Virus record (IMG/VR): IMGVR_UViG_3300037293_000267
Coordinates: 1-44,188 of that record
Reading direction: 5' to 3' (one strand)
Length of the DNA: 44,188 bases
DNA from: a virus
The notes below the pieces were generated by a model, which had not been told where the DNA came from, searched no databases, and saw nothing but the letters and a program-made list of their open reading frames with translations. A program made the translations under genes and the position numbers. This document shows, in pieces, positions 24,038-32,010 of this stretch. The stretch's first letter is position 1. Every line of letters begins with the position of its first letter.

Positions 24038-26014
24038 TTAGCCACCTTTTAGACGTTCTGCTGCAGCGCGAATACTACTCACTGCTGGTTGTTGCTGTAC
24101 TGCAGGCTCTGGCTCTGTTAACACAAAGCCAAATCGTTGCATCAATATGTTTAACGCGGCATGAGCATAGTTCCAACCATCAAGCGCTTCATCAAATGAA
24201 TGATACTGCTTCACCCATCGCCAGTTTCTCTGCCCTGACTTATTGATTTCTAACTTTTTAGAGGCACTGCATAATTGTTTGAAAAACTCATCGCCACAAA
24301 TATCTTCGTCTACCGGGAAGTGAATACAACCAGGTACTGCTGTGTCGTCGGTGGATGGAGATAAACCTAATCGGCCATATAACCTAGCTTTTAGACCGTC
24401 TGTGCCGAGTCGGGTTAAATACACCTTTTTTGTATTCTTTTTCCGAGGAAAATTAGCGATGGGTTTTCCATATTGGTTTTCACCTTGAATAGGAATTACC
24501 CATAGAGAGCCATGACGACGACTCATTTCATAAACATCGTCTGTTTTATGGCCCATAGCATCCCAACACCAAAGCCTGACATCCATTGTTTCGCCGTTAA
24601 CTTTCTTGTATTGGTTATACAATTTTTCACCGGCTGCTTTTTTTAGCTCGTCACTAGCTAGATCACCGAGTAGAACGATATGATCTACTAGCCAGCATTC
24701 TTCTCCTGCTCCCCACGCCCAAACGAACATCTCTATTCGATCGTCCTGAGTATCGATGCCGCCAGTTAATATCGAGGCCCTGTTGTGTATCGGGTTGTCA
24801 GCTCTATTGCCTACCCACCAAATCTCTCTGCGAGGTTTTAAATTCTCCCATTCAAGCTTCGAGGTGTTATCACCTTCCCATAGTTCACCCAATACCAGGT
24901 TAACAAAAGGCTGCAACTTAGCTGGGTCGCTGCCACAACTAAGGAACTCTTCAACTAGGCCTATCCAGCCAAATGATAAGTTCGTGCTATAACCTGCCCA
25001 ACAATGAAGCCCAACTTTCTGAGGCGTTGCAACGGGGTCGTTAGACTCTGAGAAAAAGCGTTCACCATCTTTTGTCCAGGTACCATCTTCTGCTATCCAG
25101 CGTCCAGCTTTCTCCATTGAGAGCAGTTGGCTGTAATAAATATTTTCTTCACACTCTATGCAGCGATAGTGTGCGGTACGTGCTTTGGCTGTAATGCTGC
25201 TTTTGCTGTTGTCCCAATGAAACCCATGCTTACTATCTTTACCACCCCAAACTAAAGTCTGCAGGTGAGTGCAATGAGGGCAAGGCAAATAAAAGCGAAA
25301 CGTTAAATCCATCTCAGACATCAATACTTCAATGTGAGATTCGCCGGAGACTGTCGGGGTCGTTCCCCATCGTTCCATAGGAAACGCCGCGCCATCGAGA
25401 CGTTTTCTGGCAGGCTTGATAGGAGAACCTTCTTTGGCGAATCGCCAAATCCAACCGTCCACTTCATCACCAAACAAGGCGCCTTTCGTTAATCGGCGCA
25501 TATTCTTTGGTGTATGAGCTCCTTTTATATCGAGAATCCAACCTGCACCAAATTTCTTCTTTGTCGTATTTTTCTCATTATTAGCGAACAAATACGGAAA
25601 AATCTTTCGCATAATGGGCATTTCTTCCCACGCTGCATCAATCTCGTCGACAGTAAAGTCTTTAGCATCATCTTCAGTTGGCTGATAGATAACTATGCTG
25701 GTGCCATACTGAGCCTGCAAACAACTTACAGCGCCGACTAGCATTTTTGAGTAACCAATACGAGCTGACTTTTGAAATGTCACTGCGCGAATATTGCGAT
25801 TACACATCATGTTTAATGGAACAACCTGCAATGGCATGGTTGTCCATTGGCCAGCGGTTTGTGATGAACCAGCTGGTAAGCGAAAATGCTTGTCGCACCA
25901 CTCGCTACCCGAGACCGGTAATACTTTCATCATCACTGATAATCCACGCTGGACCATCTTCTGGATCGCCATCTGTGTAATCTGAGAGATCGATTGAAAT
26001 GTTTGCGCACTCAT
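24038..26014 (-). CDS. Terminase large subunit (lambda gpA-like)
   Basis: A 658-residue packaging motor and cos-cutting nuclease. Conserved features are SGSEWCDKHFRLPAGSSQT near residue 35, a Walker-A-like segment in FQKSARIGYSKMLVGA (about 80-95), YQPTEDDAKDFTVDEIDAAW near 110, CPHCTHLQTL zinc-like pair near 245 and a C-terminal nuclease part with TGGIDTQDDRIEMFVWAWG. The gpA family implies cos-type packaging. The 5' end overlaps the small-subunit gene by 110 bases; later in-frame ATGs exist, but the longer form aligns with the lambda N-terminus. Confidence 0.93.
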   Translation of the reverse strand: MSAQTFQSISQITQMAIQKMVQRGLSVMMKVLPVSGSEWCDKHFRLPAGSSQTAGQWTTMPLQVVPLNMMCNRNIRAVTFQKSARIGYSKMLVGAVSCLQAQYGTSIVIYQPTEDDAKDFTVDEIDAAWEEMPIMRKIFPYLFANNEKNTTKKKFGAGWILDIKGAHTPKNMRRLTKGALFGDEVDGWIWRFAKEGSPIKPARKRLDGAAFPMERWGTTPTVSGESHIEVLMSEMDLTFRFYLPCPHCTHLQTLVWGGKDSKHGFHWDNSKSSITAKARTAHYRCIECEENIYYSQLLSMEKAGRWIAEDGTWTKDGERFFSESNDPVATPQKVGLHCWAGYSTNLSFGWIGLVEEFLSCGSDPAKLQPFVNLVLGELWEGDNTSKLEWENLKPRREIWWVGNRADNPIHNRASILTGGIDTQDDRIEMFVWAWGAGEECWLVDHIVLLGDLASDELKKAAGEKLYNQYKKVNGETMDVRLWCWDAMGHKTDDVYEMSRRHGSLWVIPIQGENQYGKPIANFPRKKNTKKVYLTRLGTDGLKARLYGRLGLSPSTDDTAVPGCIHFPVDEDICGDEFFKQLCSASKKLEINKSGQRNWRWVKQYHSFDEALDGWNYAHAALNILMQRFGFVLTEPEPAVQQQPAVSSIRAAAERLKGG

Positions 26015-26492
26015 TTGCCGCCGCCGTTAATTCTAATGTCAGCACTTCAACAGCTTCTGGCGGCATGTCATGCCAAACTAATTTCATTTTAGAAATTAGA
26101 CCGTCGTGAACCGAGGCTAAGTTCCCACCCACCTGCTGCAAGACATCACTGATGATAAGTAGTGGCCCGTAAGACTTCTCAAACAACACTCTCTTAGCCC
26201 GTTTCATTGCGATAGTCTCGCGCTTATCCTCAAGCTTTAACTGAAGTTCTATTAACGCTAGATTTTCATCATTTTCAGGTGGCTGTTCCTCTTTCGAAGT
26301 CACCGTATTGTTTTTTGATTTGTAAGTGATATAGGCATGAATACATGCCTGCGGATTCATGCCATCTCGCCCTTTGGCATCTGGCAGGATCCCTTGTTGT
26401 GTAAGGTTTCGGACCTGCCTAGCTGATATGCCCAAGAGCGATGCTATGTCCGACTGGGTAAACTTCTTGTCGGGATTGAATAAGCTGCTCAT
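25905..26492 (-). CDS. Terminase small subunit (Nu1-like)
   Basis: A 195-residue protein. Its N-terminus holds a winged-helix DNA-binding segment (FTQSDIASLLGISARQVRNL, residues about 11-30, then GILPDAKGRDG), typical of the Nu1 family that recognises cosB. The rest is a long helical region that should bind the large subunit. It is the first packaging gene, about 135 bases downstream of the candidate cos site. Confidence 0.88.
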   Translation of the reverse strand: MSSLFNPDKKFTQSDIASLLGISARQVRNLTQQGILPDAKGRDGMNPQACIHAYITYKSKNNTVTSKEEQPPENDENLALIELQLKLEDKRETIAMKRAKRVLFEKSYGPLLIISDVLQQVGGNLASVHDGLISKMKLVWHDMPPEAVEVLTLELTAAANECANISIDLSDYTDGDPEDGPAWIISDDESITGLG

Positions 26493-26581
26493 TCATAACT
26501 AAAGACCGGGAAACCGGAAACCTCCAAAATTAAAAAAAAATTCAACGAGCGATACCGTGCGGTTTAGCCACCCGTACATCG

Positions 26582-26779
26582 CTAATTGTCGCCAAAGGAC
26601 CCATTGCGACCGTGGTCGCATTCTTGAGGCGCGGGGGGTGTAGTAGCTCTGATAGCCTTGTTGATTGCACTCTTAAGTTCAGCTCTTGCTTCATCCATCA
26701 AATGTGGGTTGCTCGTTGACTGTCGAGCCATAAGGCTCTCAAGAGCTGCACCCTGTTGGTTTAAAATTTGATTAAACAT
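26582..26779 (-). CDS. Small helical protein at the packaging locus
   Basis: A 65-residue ORF (begins MFNQILNQQGAALESLMARQ). The ATG at 26779 has AGAGAGG 4 bases upstream; a TTG at 26815 is less likely. It is helical and ends in a Pro-containing tail (TTPPAPQECDHGRNG) encoded by the GC-rich candidate cos and parS-like sequences. Many cos phages carry a small ORF here. Function unknown. Confidence 0.6.
   Translation of the reverse strand: MFNQILNQQGAALESLMARQSTSNPHLMDEARAELKSAINKAIRATTPPAPQECDHGRNGSFGDN
26605..26620. promoter_or_regulatory. parS-like palindrome 3 (GT centre)
   Basis: TGCGACC-GT-GGTCGCA: both arms match the shared core exactly, and the two centre bases break perfect symmetry. 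It lies in the packaging region between candidate cosN and the terminase small subunit gene. Confidence 0.6.
26628..26640. other. Candidate cos cleavage region
   Basis: GGCGCGGGGGGTG is an outstanding GC-rich run in an AT-rich neighbourhood, about 135-150 bases upstream of the terminase small subunit start, which is where lambda cosN lies relative to Nu1. It resembles the G-rich cohesive end of P2-type phages (GGCGAGGCGGGG...). The exact nick positions cannot be read from sequence. Confidence 0.35.
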
Positions 26780-27084
26780 AATGCCTCTCTTGTTGCGCTG
26801 AGTAGTAATACACAATCCAATGTGCCACCTATATCACTATCAACTCTTTTCGTTGTTTGGCTCGGGTTTGCTGTAGTCCAATGGATCGGTCAGACTAAAG
26901 CTTTAATTGGTATTGATTTCCGTAACGCTTCTTCTGCCCGTACAGCTTTGTTACCCGTCCACATGGAAGTTGTTATCTACATATGTGTAATCTCTTTATT
27001 CAATGAGTCAAAGCGGTCTCATCATCGCACCGTAATAGGGTTAATTCTTCATATCTAAATAGACTCGAAAATCTGCTTAGATAT
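26780..27084. other. Gene-poor stretch upstream of the packaging genes
   Basis: These roughly 300 bases contain no minus-strand gene. They presumably hold the promoter for the packaging and head transcript. A plus-strand frame (26768-27058, TTG start, no ribosome site) is open for 96 codons with a weakly hydrophobic product, but it runs against all neighbours and overlaps a supported gene start, so I do not call it. Confidence 0.5.
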
Positions 27085-27110
27085 AAAAAAGGCCAGCGAG
27101 TTTGCTGGCC
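27085..27110 (-). terminator. Terminator after the lysis operon
   Basis: GGCCAGC and GCTGGCC pair around a 6-base loop. The T tract (TTTTTTATAT) is on the minus strand, 33 bases after the o-spanin stop. Confidence 0.8.
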
Positions 27111-27142
27111 AAAATTTCATGGGAGATAATTAAGCCTGACGC

Positions 27143-27448
27143 TTATACGTCAGGCTTAATATGTCGCTCTGCTTGTTTTTTCTCTACCCACTGTCTTACC
27201 TTATCTGACTTGTTAGCACACTTGATAAAAGCGGCCAGCCATACTGGATCACGTTGTACAGCCTGATCACGTGTTACCACTGGTTCGGCAAATGGTTTTT
27301 CGCAGGGTAGGTAATATGCTGATGGAGGGTAAACGTACTCAATTTCCTTTTTTGTCACCACTTGAGGAACGATAGTACTCCCACATGCGGTCAATGACAG
27401 ACTGAGGCAAACGCCTATCGCCACAATCATCCACTTTGATTTCTTCAT
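27143..27448 (-). CDS. Outer-membrane spanin lipoprotein (Rz1-like)
   Basis: A 101-residue lipoprotein: basic start, hydrophobic signal and lipobox LTAC (Cys22), then a Pro-containing periplasmic part (VYPPSAYYLPCEKP). It starts within the 3' end of the i-spanin gene in another frame, the hallmark of Rz/Rz1 pairs. It should fuse outer and inner membranes at lysis. It is longer than lambda Rz1 (60 residues). Confidence 0.82.
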   Translation of the reverse strand: MKKSKWMIVAIGVCLSLSLTACGSTIVPQVVTKKEIEYVYPPSAYYLPCEKPFAEPVVTRDQAVQRDPVWLAAFIKCANKSDKVRQWVEKKQAERHIKPDV

Positions 27449-27764
27449 TCAGCAAGTCCTTTACATCGTTTACTGCACTATTCATACGATGATCAACATC
27501 ATCGGCATATTTTTTAACATCAATAAAAGCCATTCGTTCATCAACCACCACTTTCTGCAACTCAGTGATTGAGGCATTAAGCGATTTATTGAATGTCTCG
27601 GCAACATTAAGCCCGGCCTGCAGTGTTGCTTGATTAGTTATTGCTGCGTCTAACTTGCCTTGCACTTGTTCTGCTTCAAATCTGAAATAGACACTGAGAC
27701 AAATGAAGCATGCAGCAATACCCCACGGAACTAACTTCAATAACGTACTTAAGGCGTTAGGCAT
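27339..27764 (-). CDS. Inner-membrane spanin (Rz-like)
   Basis: A 141-residue type II membrane protein with an N-terminal transmembrane segment (VPWGIAACFICLSVYFRF, about residues 13-30) and a long periplasmic coiled coil. It lies between endolysin and o-spanin genes, overlapping both, so it is the i-spanin. Confidence 0.82.
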   Translation of the reverse strand: MPNALSTLLKLVPWGIAACFICLSVYFRFEAEQVQGKLDAAITNQATLQAGLNVAETFNKSLNASITELQKVVVDERMAFIDVKKYADDVDHRMNSAVNDVKDLLNEEIKVDDCGDRRLPQSVIDRMWEYYRSSSGDKKGN

Positions 27765-28330
27765 AATGCAGTCTCCTTGTGCCGGCGTTCAACTAAGCCT
27801 GCATATCGAACGCCACCACTAAACACCCAAAAACGTAACTCATTGCAGGCCCGTTTGTACTCGCCTTTATGGATGTACTTGTAAATGCGTGTCTCACTGC
27901 CGTCCGGGTTCTGCCTGAATCGCGTACAGCCTGTGTTAAATATAAATGATGTGAATGCATCAATATGCCCCTGGCTAATCAACACATCACCCTTAGAGTC
28001 AATGAGACATTTTTGTGCAGACTGGATGTTTTCAACCCAGTCCTTTGCTATTTGTTCATAAGTTTTGGTCTGGCCCGTTACGTTATGAGTGTTTCCGATT
28101 CCATCGGTAAGTAAACCTGCAGGGCATTTATACGGTTCAAGCCGACACCCTTCAGCATTCCCTATGATTTCAAGAGCCCTTTGCGACACCATAAGATCGC
28201 CAACAGGTTTCCCGTTAATTTCAACCGTCCCAATAGGCGCAGTAGAAATAATATCGGCTTGATATGCTCCACCGGTAACGATAGCGATAACCATCATTAC
28301 AGAACAAACTACTTTGTTCTTTTTGTTCAC
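27749..28330 (-). CDS. SAR endolysin (phage lysozyme, GH24)
   Basis: A 193-residue muramidase with the catalytic pattern E-x8-D-x5-T region visible: AEGCRLEPYKCPAGLLTDG-IGNT near residues 59-81. The N-terminus has a weakly hydrophobic segment (VVCSVMMVIAIVTGGAYQA) after a basic start, typical of signal-anchor-release endolysins that reach the periplasm without a holin hole. GTG start at 28330, overlapping the holin stop by 4 bases. Confidence 0.88.
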   Translation of the reverse strand: MNKKNKVVCSVMMVIAIVTGGAYQADIISTAPIGTVEINGKPVGDLMVSQRALEIIGNAEGCRLEPYKCPAGLLTDGIGNTHNVTGQTKTYEQIAKDWVENIQSAQKCLIDSKGDVLISQGHIDAFTSFIFNTGCTRFRQNPDGSETRIYKYIHKGEYKRACNELRFWVFSGGVRYAGLVERRHKETALCLTP

Positions 28331-28605
28331 TGGTTCATCTCCTTGATAATGTCTTGCTCTACCTTGTCGCGTAACAAGTTATGATTTTTAACTTTGAATA
28401 CCCATGACAATATAAAAGATGCAATACCAAGAATTATGCCGCAAATGACGCCCCATTCATTAACAGAGAATAGACCGAAAGCTGCGGCGACAGACGCCCA
28501 AAAATTGGTTGAGCTTGTTGATATTTCATCTGCTTTAACTGTGAAGCTGGTGCCCAGCCACCAGATCAAGACCTTTGCTGGGAACTCTCTTACTGTCTTA
28601 AACAT
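28327..28605 (-). CDS. Holin
   Basis: A 92-residue membrane protein with two hydrophobic stretches (about 33-47 and 52-71, the second GVICGIILGIASFILSWVF) and a charged C-terminus (KNHNLLRDKVEQDIIKEMNQ). Size and place directly upstream of the endolysin fit a class II holin. With a SAR endolysin downstream it may act as a pinholin. Confidence 0.78.
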   Translation of the reverse strand: MFKTVREFPAKVLIWWLGTSFTVKADEISTSSTNFWASVAAAFGLFSVNEWGVICGIILGIASFILSWVFKVKNHNLLRDKVEQDIIKEMNQ

Positions 28606-28634
28606 AGTGACTAGTCGTGCCTTAATGCACGCTC

Positions 28635-29681
28635 CTATAATTTATTAAATGAATCGACGGTAGACTGATAAGTCGCCTCTTCCATTTCTACGCCAATAAA
28701 CTTTCGGCCCAGCTTGGCACAGGCTTTACCTGTAGAACCGGAGCCCATAAACGCATCCAGCACAACGTCTCCCTCGCGGCTGCTGGCCGTGATGATGTGT
28801 TCCAGCATGTCAGCTGGCTTTTCACAGGGATGTTTACCGGGATAATACGCAACGGGCTTGAAATTCCACACATCGGTATAAGGCACTTCACTGGTAACAG
28901 AGAAAGCACGACGCAAGTTTTCGTATTCTTGCTTTAGCTCATCGTAATGACGGCTTAGACGATGATAATCAGTGTTCAACACCTGATATTCTTTTTGCAA
29001 CTCATCATGACTTCGATCAAGACTGCCGGCTTTATCAGCAAATAGCGCTTGCAGCTTTTCATACTGGTCTTGATTTGGAAGTTGCCACTGGCTATTGCTA
29101 AACCAGTGCGAACACATCTGAGTGCCAGTAGCCGCATTAATCTCTTTTGCTGAGATGTTTAACTTGGCTCTGGTGTCTCTGAAATAACTGATAAGAGGTT
29201 CAAATACTTCTTTCTTCAATGCTGCACATTTACTCGCGTAACCAGAAACGCCTTTGGCGTGACCTTCGGAGCCATAATGTTCTGCAAATAAAATCCGCTC
29301 AGTTGAGGGGAAGAACGATCTCAAATCGGGTTTGTGCATCCGACGCCACGGCCCATTTGGTTTAGCCCAAACGATATGGTTTAACACATTGAAACGCTGA
29401 CGCATTAACAGTTCTGTATCTGCAGACAGCTTGTGACCACAAAACAGATAAACGCTACCAGACGGCTTTAGCACCCGCCAAAACTCCAATGTCACTTCAT
29501 CAAGCCAAGCAAGAAATGTTTCAACATCGGGCCACTGGTTATCCCAGGCATTCTTTTTTACTTGAAAGTAAGGTGGATCGGTTAACACTAAATCAACGCT
29601 GTTATCAGGTAATGTCTTTAGATAAGAAAGACAGTCAGCATTGACTAATTGAATACTGTTATTTAAAAATGATTCCTTCAA
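28635..29681 (-). CDS. DNA methyltransferase (DPPY type, N6-adenine or N4-cytosine)
   Basis: A 348-residue DNA amino-methyltransferase. Motif IV is DPPY (about 35-38, in VLTDPPYFQVKKNAWD). The SAM-binding motif I comes later, as DAFMGSGSTGKAC (about 317-329). This order is of the beta class. A long coiled coil (about 205-265, with LDRSHDELQKEYQVLNTDYH) interrupts the catalytic domain and probably serves target recognition or dimer formation. The start is TTG at 29681 with a strong GGAGG upstream. A Com-like zinc-finger gene precedes it by 12 bases. Likely protects phage DNA from restriction. Confidence 0.88.
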   Translation of the reverse strand: MKESFLNNSIQLVNADCLSYLKTLPDNSVDLVLTDPPYFQVKKNAWDNQWPDVETFLAWLDEVTLEFWRVLKPSGSVYLFCGHKLSADTELLMRQRFNVLNHIVWAKPNGPWRRMHKPDLRSFFPSTERILFAEHYGSEGHAKGVSGYASKCAALKKEVFEPLISYFRDTRAKLNISAKEINAATGTQMCSHWFSNSQWQLPNQDQYEKLQALFADKAGSLDRSHDELQKEYQVLNTDYHRLSRHYDELKQEYENLRRAFSVTSEVPYTDVWNFKPVAYYPGKHPCEKPADMLEHIITASSREGDVVLDAFMGSGSTGKACAKLGRKFIGVEMEEATYQSTVDSFNKL

Positions 29682-29693
29682 GGTGCCTCCAAG

Positions 29694-29819
29694 CTAGGCG
29701 CTCTTGGCACTCTCCTTAACCATGATTTTGCATCGTCTGCACTTTATTGCGACAACACCACTAAATTCACATAATTTTGCACCGCAACGAGGGCAGCGCA
29801 GCTCTACTAATTTTGTCAT
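29694..29819 (-). CDS. Com-like zinc-finger protein
   Basis: A 41-residue protein, MTKLVELRCPRCGAKL at the start, with two CxxC pairs (CPRC at 9-12, CRRC at about 28-31). This is the pattern of phage Mu Com, a zinc-finger protein that binds the mom mRNA and stimulates its translation. ATG at 29819 has GGGA nearby. The next gene is a DNA methyltransferase with a TTG start, so a similar translational control role is likely. Confidence 0.75.
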   Translation of the reverse strand: MTKLVELRCPRCGAKLCEFSGVVAIKCRRCKIMVKESAKSA

Positions 29820-29959
29820 CAAGTCCCACTTTCGTGTAGACTCCATTCGCTTTGCAAAGCTGAATGGGCCGTGGTTTGGCTTATGACTTGCTAGATAGGT
29901 CAAATGACAGTGGTGTGTTTGCGCACATCGCTGTCGCCCATCTCACTTGCAAATAATAA

Positions 29960-30046
29960 ATAGCCACTTCCTCTCTACTATTACAGTAGGTCTCAGGTAC
30001 TCAAGGTGGCTATATACGAAAAAACCTCGCCATTTGGCGAGGTTTT
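29960..30046. ncRNA. Candidate structured RNA / leader element with terminator
   Basis: ATAGCCAC (29960-29967) pairs with GTGGCTAT (30006-30013). Inside it CCT (29970-29972) can pair with AGG (29995-29997), and CTACT (29975-29979) with AGTAG (29985-29989). A rho-independent terminator follows at 30021-30046. Read on the plus strand this is a compact folded RNA with its own terminator. Read on the minus strand it is a terminator followed by a structured leader for the com-methyltransferase-lysis operon. No strong promoter was recognised for either. No gene is seen in the rest of 29820-30138. Confidence 0.35.
30021..30046. terminator. Bidirectional terminator
   Basis: AAAACCTCGCC-ATTT-GGCGAGGTTTT, an 11-bp perfect stem with T tracts on both strands (the longer one on the minus strand). 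It ends the leftward early transcript before the lysis/methyltransferase operon. Confidence 0.85.
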
Positions 30047-30111
30047 ATTGCATCTGCAGTTACAAAAACCGCATGATAGAAACTTTATACACCAACTACC
30101 CTACCTTTTCA

Positions 30112-30157
30112 ACTACATGTTGTGTTTTTTTATTAACTTTACACTACATGTTGTGTT
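30112..30157. repeat. Direct repeat ACTACATGTTGTGTT (two copies)
   Basis: Identical 15-mers at 30112-30126 and 30143-30157, 31 bases apart (about three helical turns). The second overlaps the 3' end of the 30139-30390 gene. A related sequence, ACTACTTGTTGTCAA, lies upstream of that gene at 30426-30440. They may be binding sites. Confidence 0.55.
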
Positions 30158-30390
30158 ATTGAGTTTAATAAGTCGTCCCCGACACTGGTAGTTATATGGC
30201 GGCCATCACTTATTTGAGATAAAGCCCCGGCTAAAAATAACTGCTGTATAACAAAGTCAACGTGAGCTTCACTAATGCTAGTAGAGGTTAGTTTCGTATT
30301 CATAATTGTCCCAGCGTTTTGTGGGCCACATGCAGCGCTTCTTAAAATATGTTCAACAAGATCATGCTGACCTTCTTTTATTAAATTCAT
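30139..30390 (-). CDS. Hypothetical protein, possible small regulator
   Basis: An 83-residue protein with a very good ribosome site (CCAGGAGATAGTC before ATG). It is helix-rich, followed by a wing-like segment (LAGALSQISDGRHITTS) that would fit a small winged-helix fold. Direct repeats flank the gene. It is the last gene before the terminator at 30021-30046 and divergent from 30571-30777. Function unknown; a regulator is a guess from fold pattern and repeats. Confidence 0.6.
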   Translation of the reverse strand: MNLIKEGQHDLVEHILRSAACGPQNAGTIMNTKLTSTSISEAHVDFVIQQLFLAGALSQISDGRHITTSVGDDLLNSITQHVV

Positions 30391-30570
30391 GACTATCTCC
30401 TGGCGTTTATTAAGTCGCTGGAGACACTACTTGTTGTCAATAACGAAAGCCAGTCCTATTCATGGATTAATTAAAAAAGCACGATAACTACCTATTATTG
30501 CTACTAAAACACTGGCTGACTAAGGGGTTCATAGGTACGATACTCACACGCAATAAGCCAGGAGAACAAT

Positions 30571-30777
30571 ATGGAAACAATTAACGGTGTTTACCCGTCA
30601 AGCATTTGGAAGTTCAGTCTGCACAACCGCCCCATGGCCATGGAATACAAATACAAGCGAACAGTACGCGGCCATCACTACGGTATATTCCATGGGGACG
30701 ACAATAAATTTTGGGTCGTTTCTGGTAGGGATATAAAAAGACTAAGAGACGCTGGATACGAACAAATTGAAGAATAA
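30571..30777 (+). CDS. Small hypothetical protein
   Basis: A 68-residue basic protein (begins METINGVYPSSIWKFS, with HHYGIFHGDDNKFWVVSGRD). It has CCAGGAGAACAAT before ATG, and a terminator follows its stop directly. A lone rightward gene within a leftward early region, so it has its own promoter in 30391-30570. No family recognised. Confidence 0.65.
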   Translation: METINGVYPSSIWKFSLHNRPMAMEYKYKRTVRGHHYGIFHGDDNKFWVVSGRDIKRLRDAGYEQIEE

Positions 30778-30802
30778 AAAAAGGCCGCTTAATTGCGGCC
30801 TT
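30775..30802. terminator. Bidirectional terminator
   Basis: AAGGCCGC-TTAATT-GCGGCCTT with an A tract before and a T-rich tail, between two convergent genes. Confidence 0.8.
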
Positions 30803-30820
30803 ATTGTTTTAACAGTTATA

Positions 30821-31216
30821 TCAAGCCACAGCAGTCAAATCATTAAAATGACTTTCTAAATAAATTGTTTTTCCCAATTTTTTAGCCAGATAATGCTCTG
30901 CTACAGCGCCGTCGCTTTTAGCCCAATCATCCAGCATCAACAACGAGGTGGCACTTCTTATCATGGCGCAGCAAATATCCATATACTCAGCTTGAGTTAA
31001 GCCACCTGGTAACGTGGCCGGATTGAGAACCACATAACCCTTGGTCTCTAGTTCTCCAGCAAAGTGATTGAACTTGTCACGATTAAAGTTATCGTAACCA
31101 GACATAGGCCCAGCAATATATATTTTTTTTAGCTCTTTACTGCGAATGTCATCGAGTAGGTTTTGAGCCCTAACACTTAAGATTTCAGCCTTACTGATCT
31201 CTGAATGCTGAATCAT
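30821..31216 (-). CDS. DUF4406 (nucleoside deoxyribosyltransferase-like) protein
   Basis: A 131-residue protein of the DUF4406 family, related to nucleoside 2-deoxyribosyltransferases. It has a KKIYIAGPMSGYDNFNRDKF N-terminal strand-loop, NPATLPGGLTQAEYMDIC in the middle and MLDDWAKSDGAVAEHYLAKK at the C-terminal end. Common in phage early regions; substrate not known. Overlaps the next upstream gene by 4 bases. Confidence 0.78.
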   Translation of the reverse strand: MIQHSEISKAEILSVRAQNLLDDIRSKELKKIYIAGPMSGYDNFNRDKFNHFAGELETKGYVVLNPATLPGGLTQAEYMDICCAMIRSATSLLMLDDWAKSDGAVAEHYLAKKLGKTIYLESHFNDLTAVA

Positions 31217-31713
31217 AATGTTGAAACTCTTGATTTAATGAGTTCATCAGCGTCGGCTTCCTTTAAATAATCACGAATTTCTTCTAATGGTACCTTTCGT
31301 TTTTCAAGGGAAATTTCTGGTCTACTGCTCTTTAAACTTTCTTTTGCAACTTCTAAGTAACAGTTCTCTGCATCTTCAATTTTTAAAAACCATTGAGCAC
31401 CGTCATCACCTCCAAAAACCCCAAAAAGCGAAACGTAACCTAAACTAGATTTTGCTTTCAAAATTCTTTCAGCAGAACTAATGGCATACTCAAGCTGCCC
31501 CCTATCAAGACAACCTAAAAAATTATCTGTTCCTTTTCGGCCTATTGGGTCATCTTCAATAATATTGAGAATCGTCTTAGCACCTTTTAACATTTGTTGG
31601 AATCTAACCTTTTCTTCATCTTCATTAGATAGCTGTTCAAGGTGTTTGATTTGATCTAGGATTTTCTCTTTAGATGAATCTGATAAGAGTTGAATTATTG
31701 GTGCACTGTTCAT
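31213..31713 (-). CDS. Hypothetical early protein
   Basis: A 166-residue, mostly helical acidic protein (KILDQIKHLEQLSNEDEEKV) with a central Gly-rich segment (GYVSLFGVFGGDDGAQWFLK). No family recognised. Sandwiched in a leftward operon with nucleotide and DNA metabolism genes. Confidence 0.65.
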   Translation of the reverse strand: MNSAPIIQLLSDSSKEKILDQIKHLEQLSNEDEEKVRFQQMLKGAKTILNIIEDDPIGRKGTDNFLGCLDRGQLEYAISSAERILKAKSSLGYVSLFGVFGGDDGAQWFLKIEDAENCYLEVAKESLKSSRPEISLEKRKVPLEEIRDYLKEADADELIKSRVSTL

Positions 31714-31725
31714 TATCGATGTTTC

Positions 31726-31995
31726 CTATGCATTAGATTTAGATTTTCCGCGCTGATAGTGCGCCTCTTGGTATGCGTAACAACCAAAGTCAAAGCCAAT
31801 AAGATCAGTGATGGTTTTGCATGTATTACACGGTCTTAGTGAAGGTATATGCATGTCAATAGAAAGTACCCTCATTGCATCGGCCAATAAGCTAAACTTA
31901 TTCAGCAAATTATCTGAGCAAGAGTGCTTTCCTGATAACCCTCTTGTCCACGTATAGCCGCAAGTGCAACAGGTACATAAATTATTCTCTGGCAT
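31726..31995 (-). CDS. Cys-rich, putative zinc-binding protein
   Basis: An 89-residue protein with an N-terminal CTCCTCGYTW cluster, a following HSC, and CNTC (about 57-60) with GCYAYQEAHYQRG near the end. The Cys pattern fits zinc binding. Function unknown. It overlaps no neighbour and follows the exonuclease gene by 15 bases. Confidence 0.65.
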   Translation of the reverse strand: MPENNLCTCCTCGYTWTRGLSGKHSCSDNLLNKFSLLADAMRVLSIDMHIPSLRPCNTCKTITDLIGFDFGCYAYQEAHYQRGKSKSNA

Positions 31996-32010
31996 GATGT
32001 TTCCTATAAC

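Noticed and set aside
26768-27058. Plus-strand 96-codon open frame in the packaging region
   Set aside because: TTG start without ribosome site, opposite to all neighbours and overlapping the start of a better-supported small gene.
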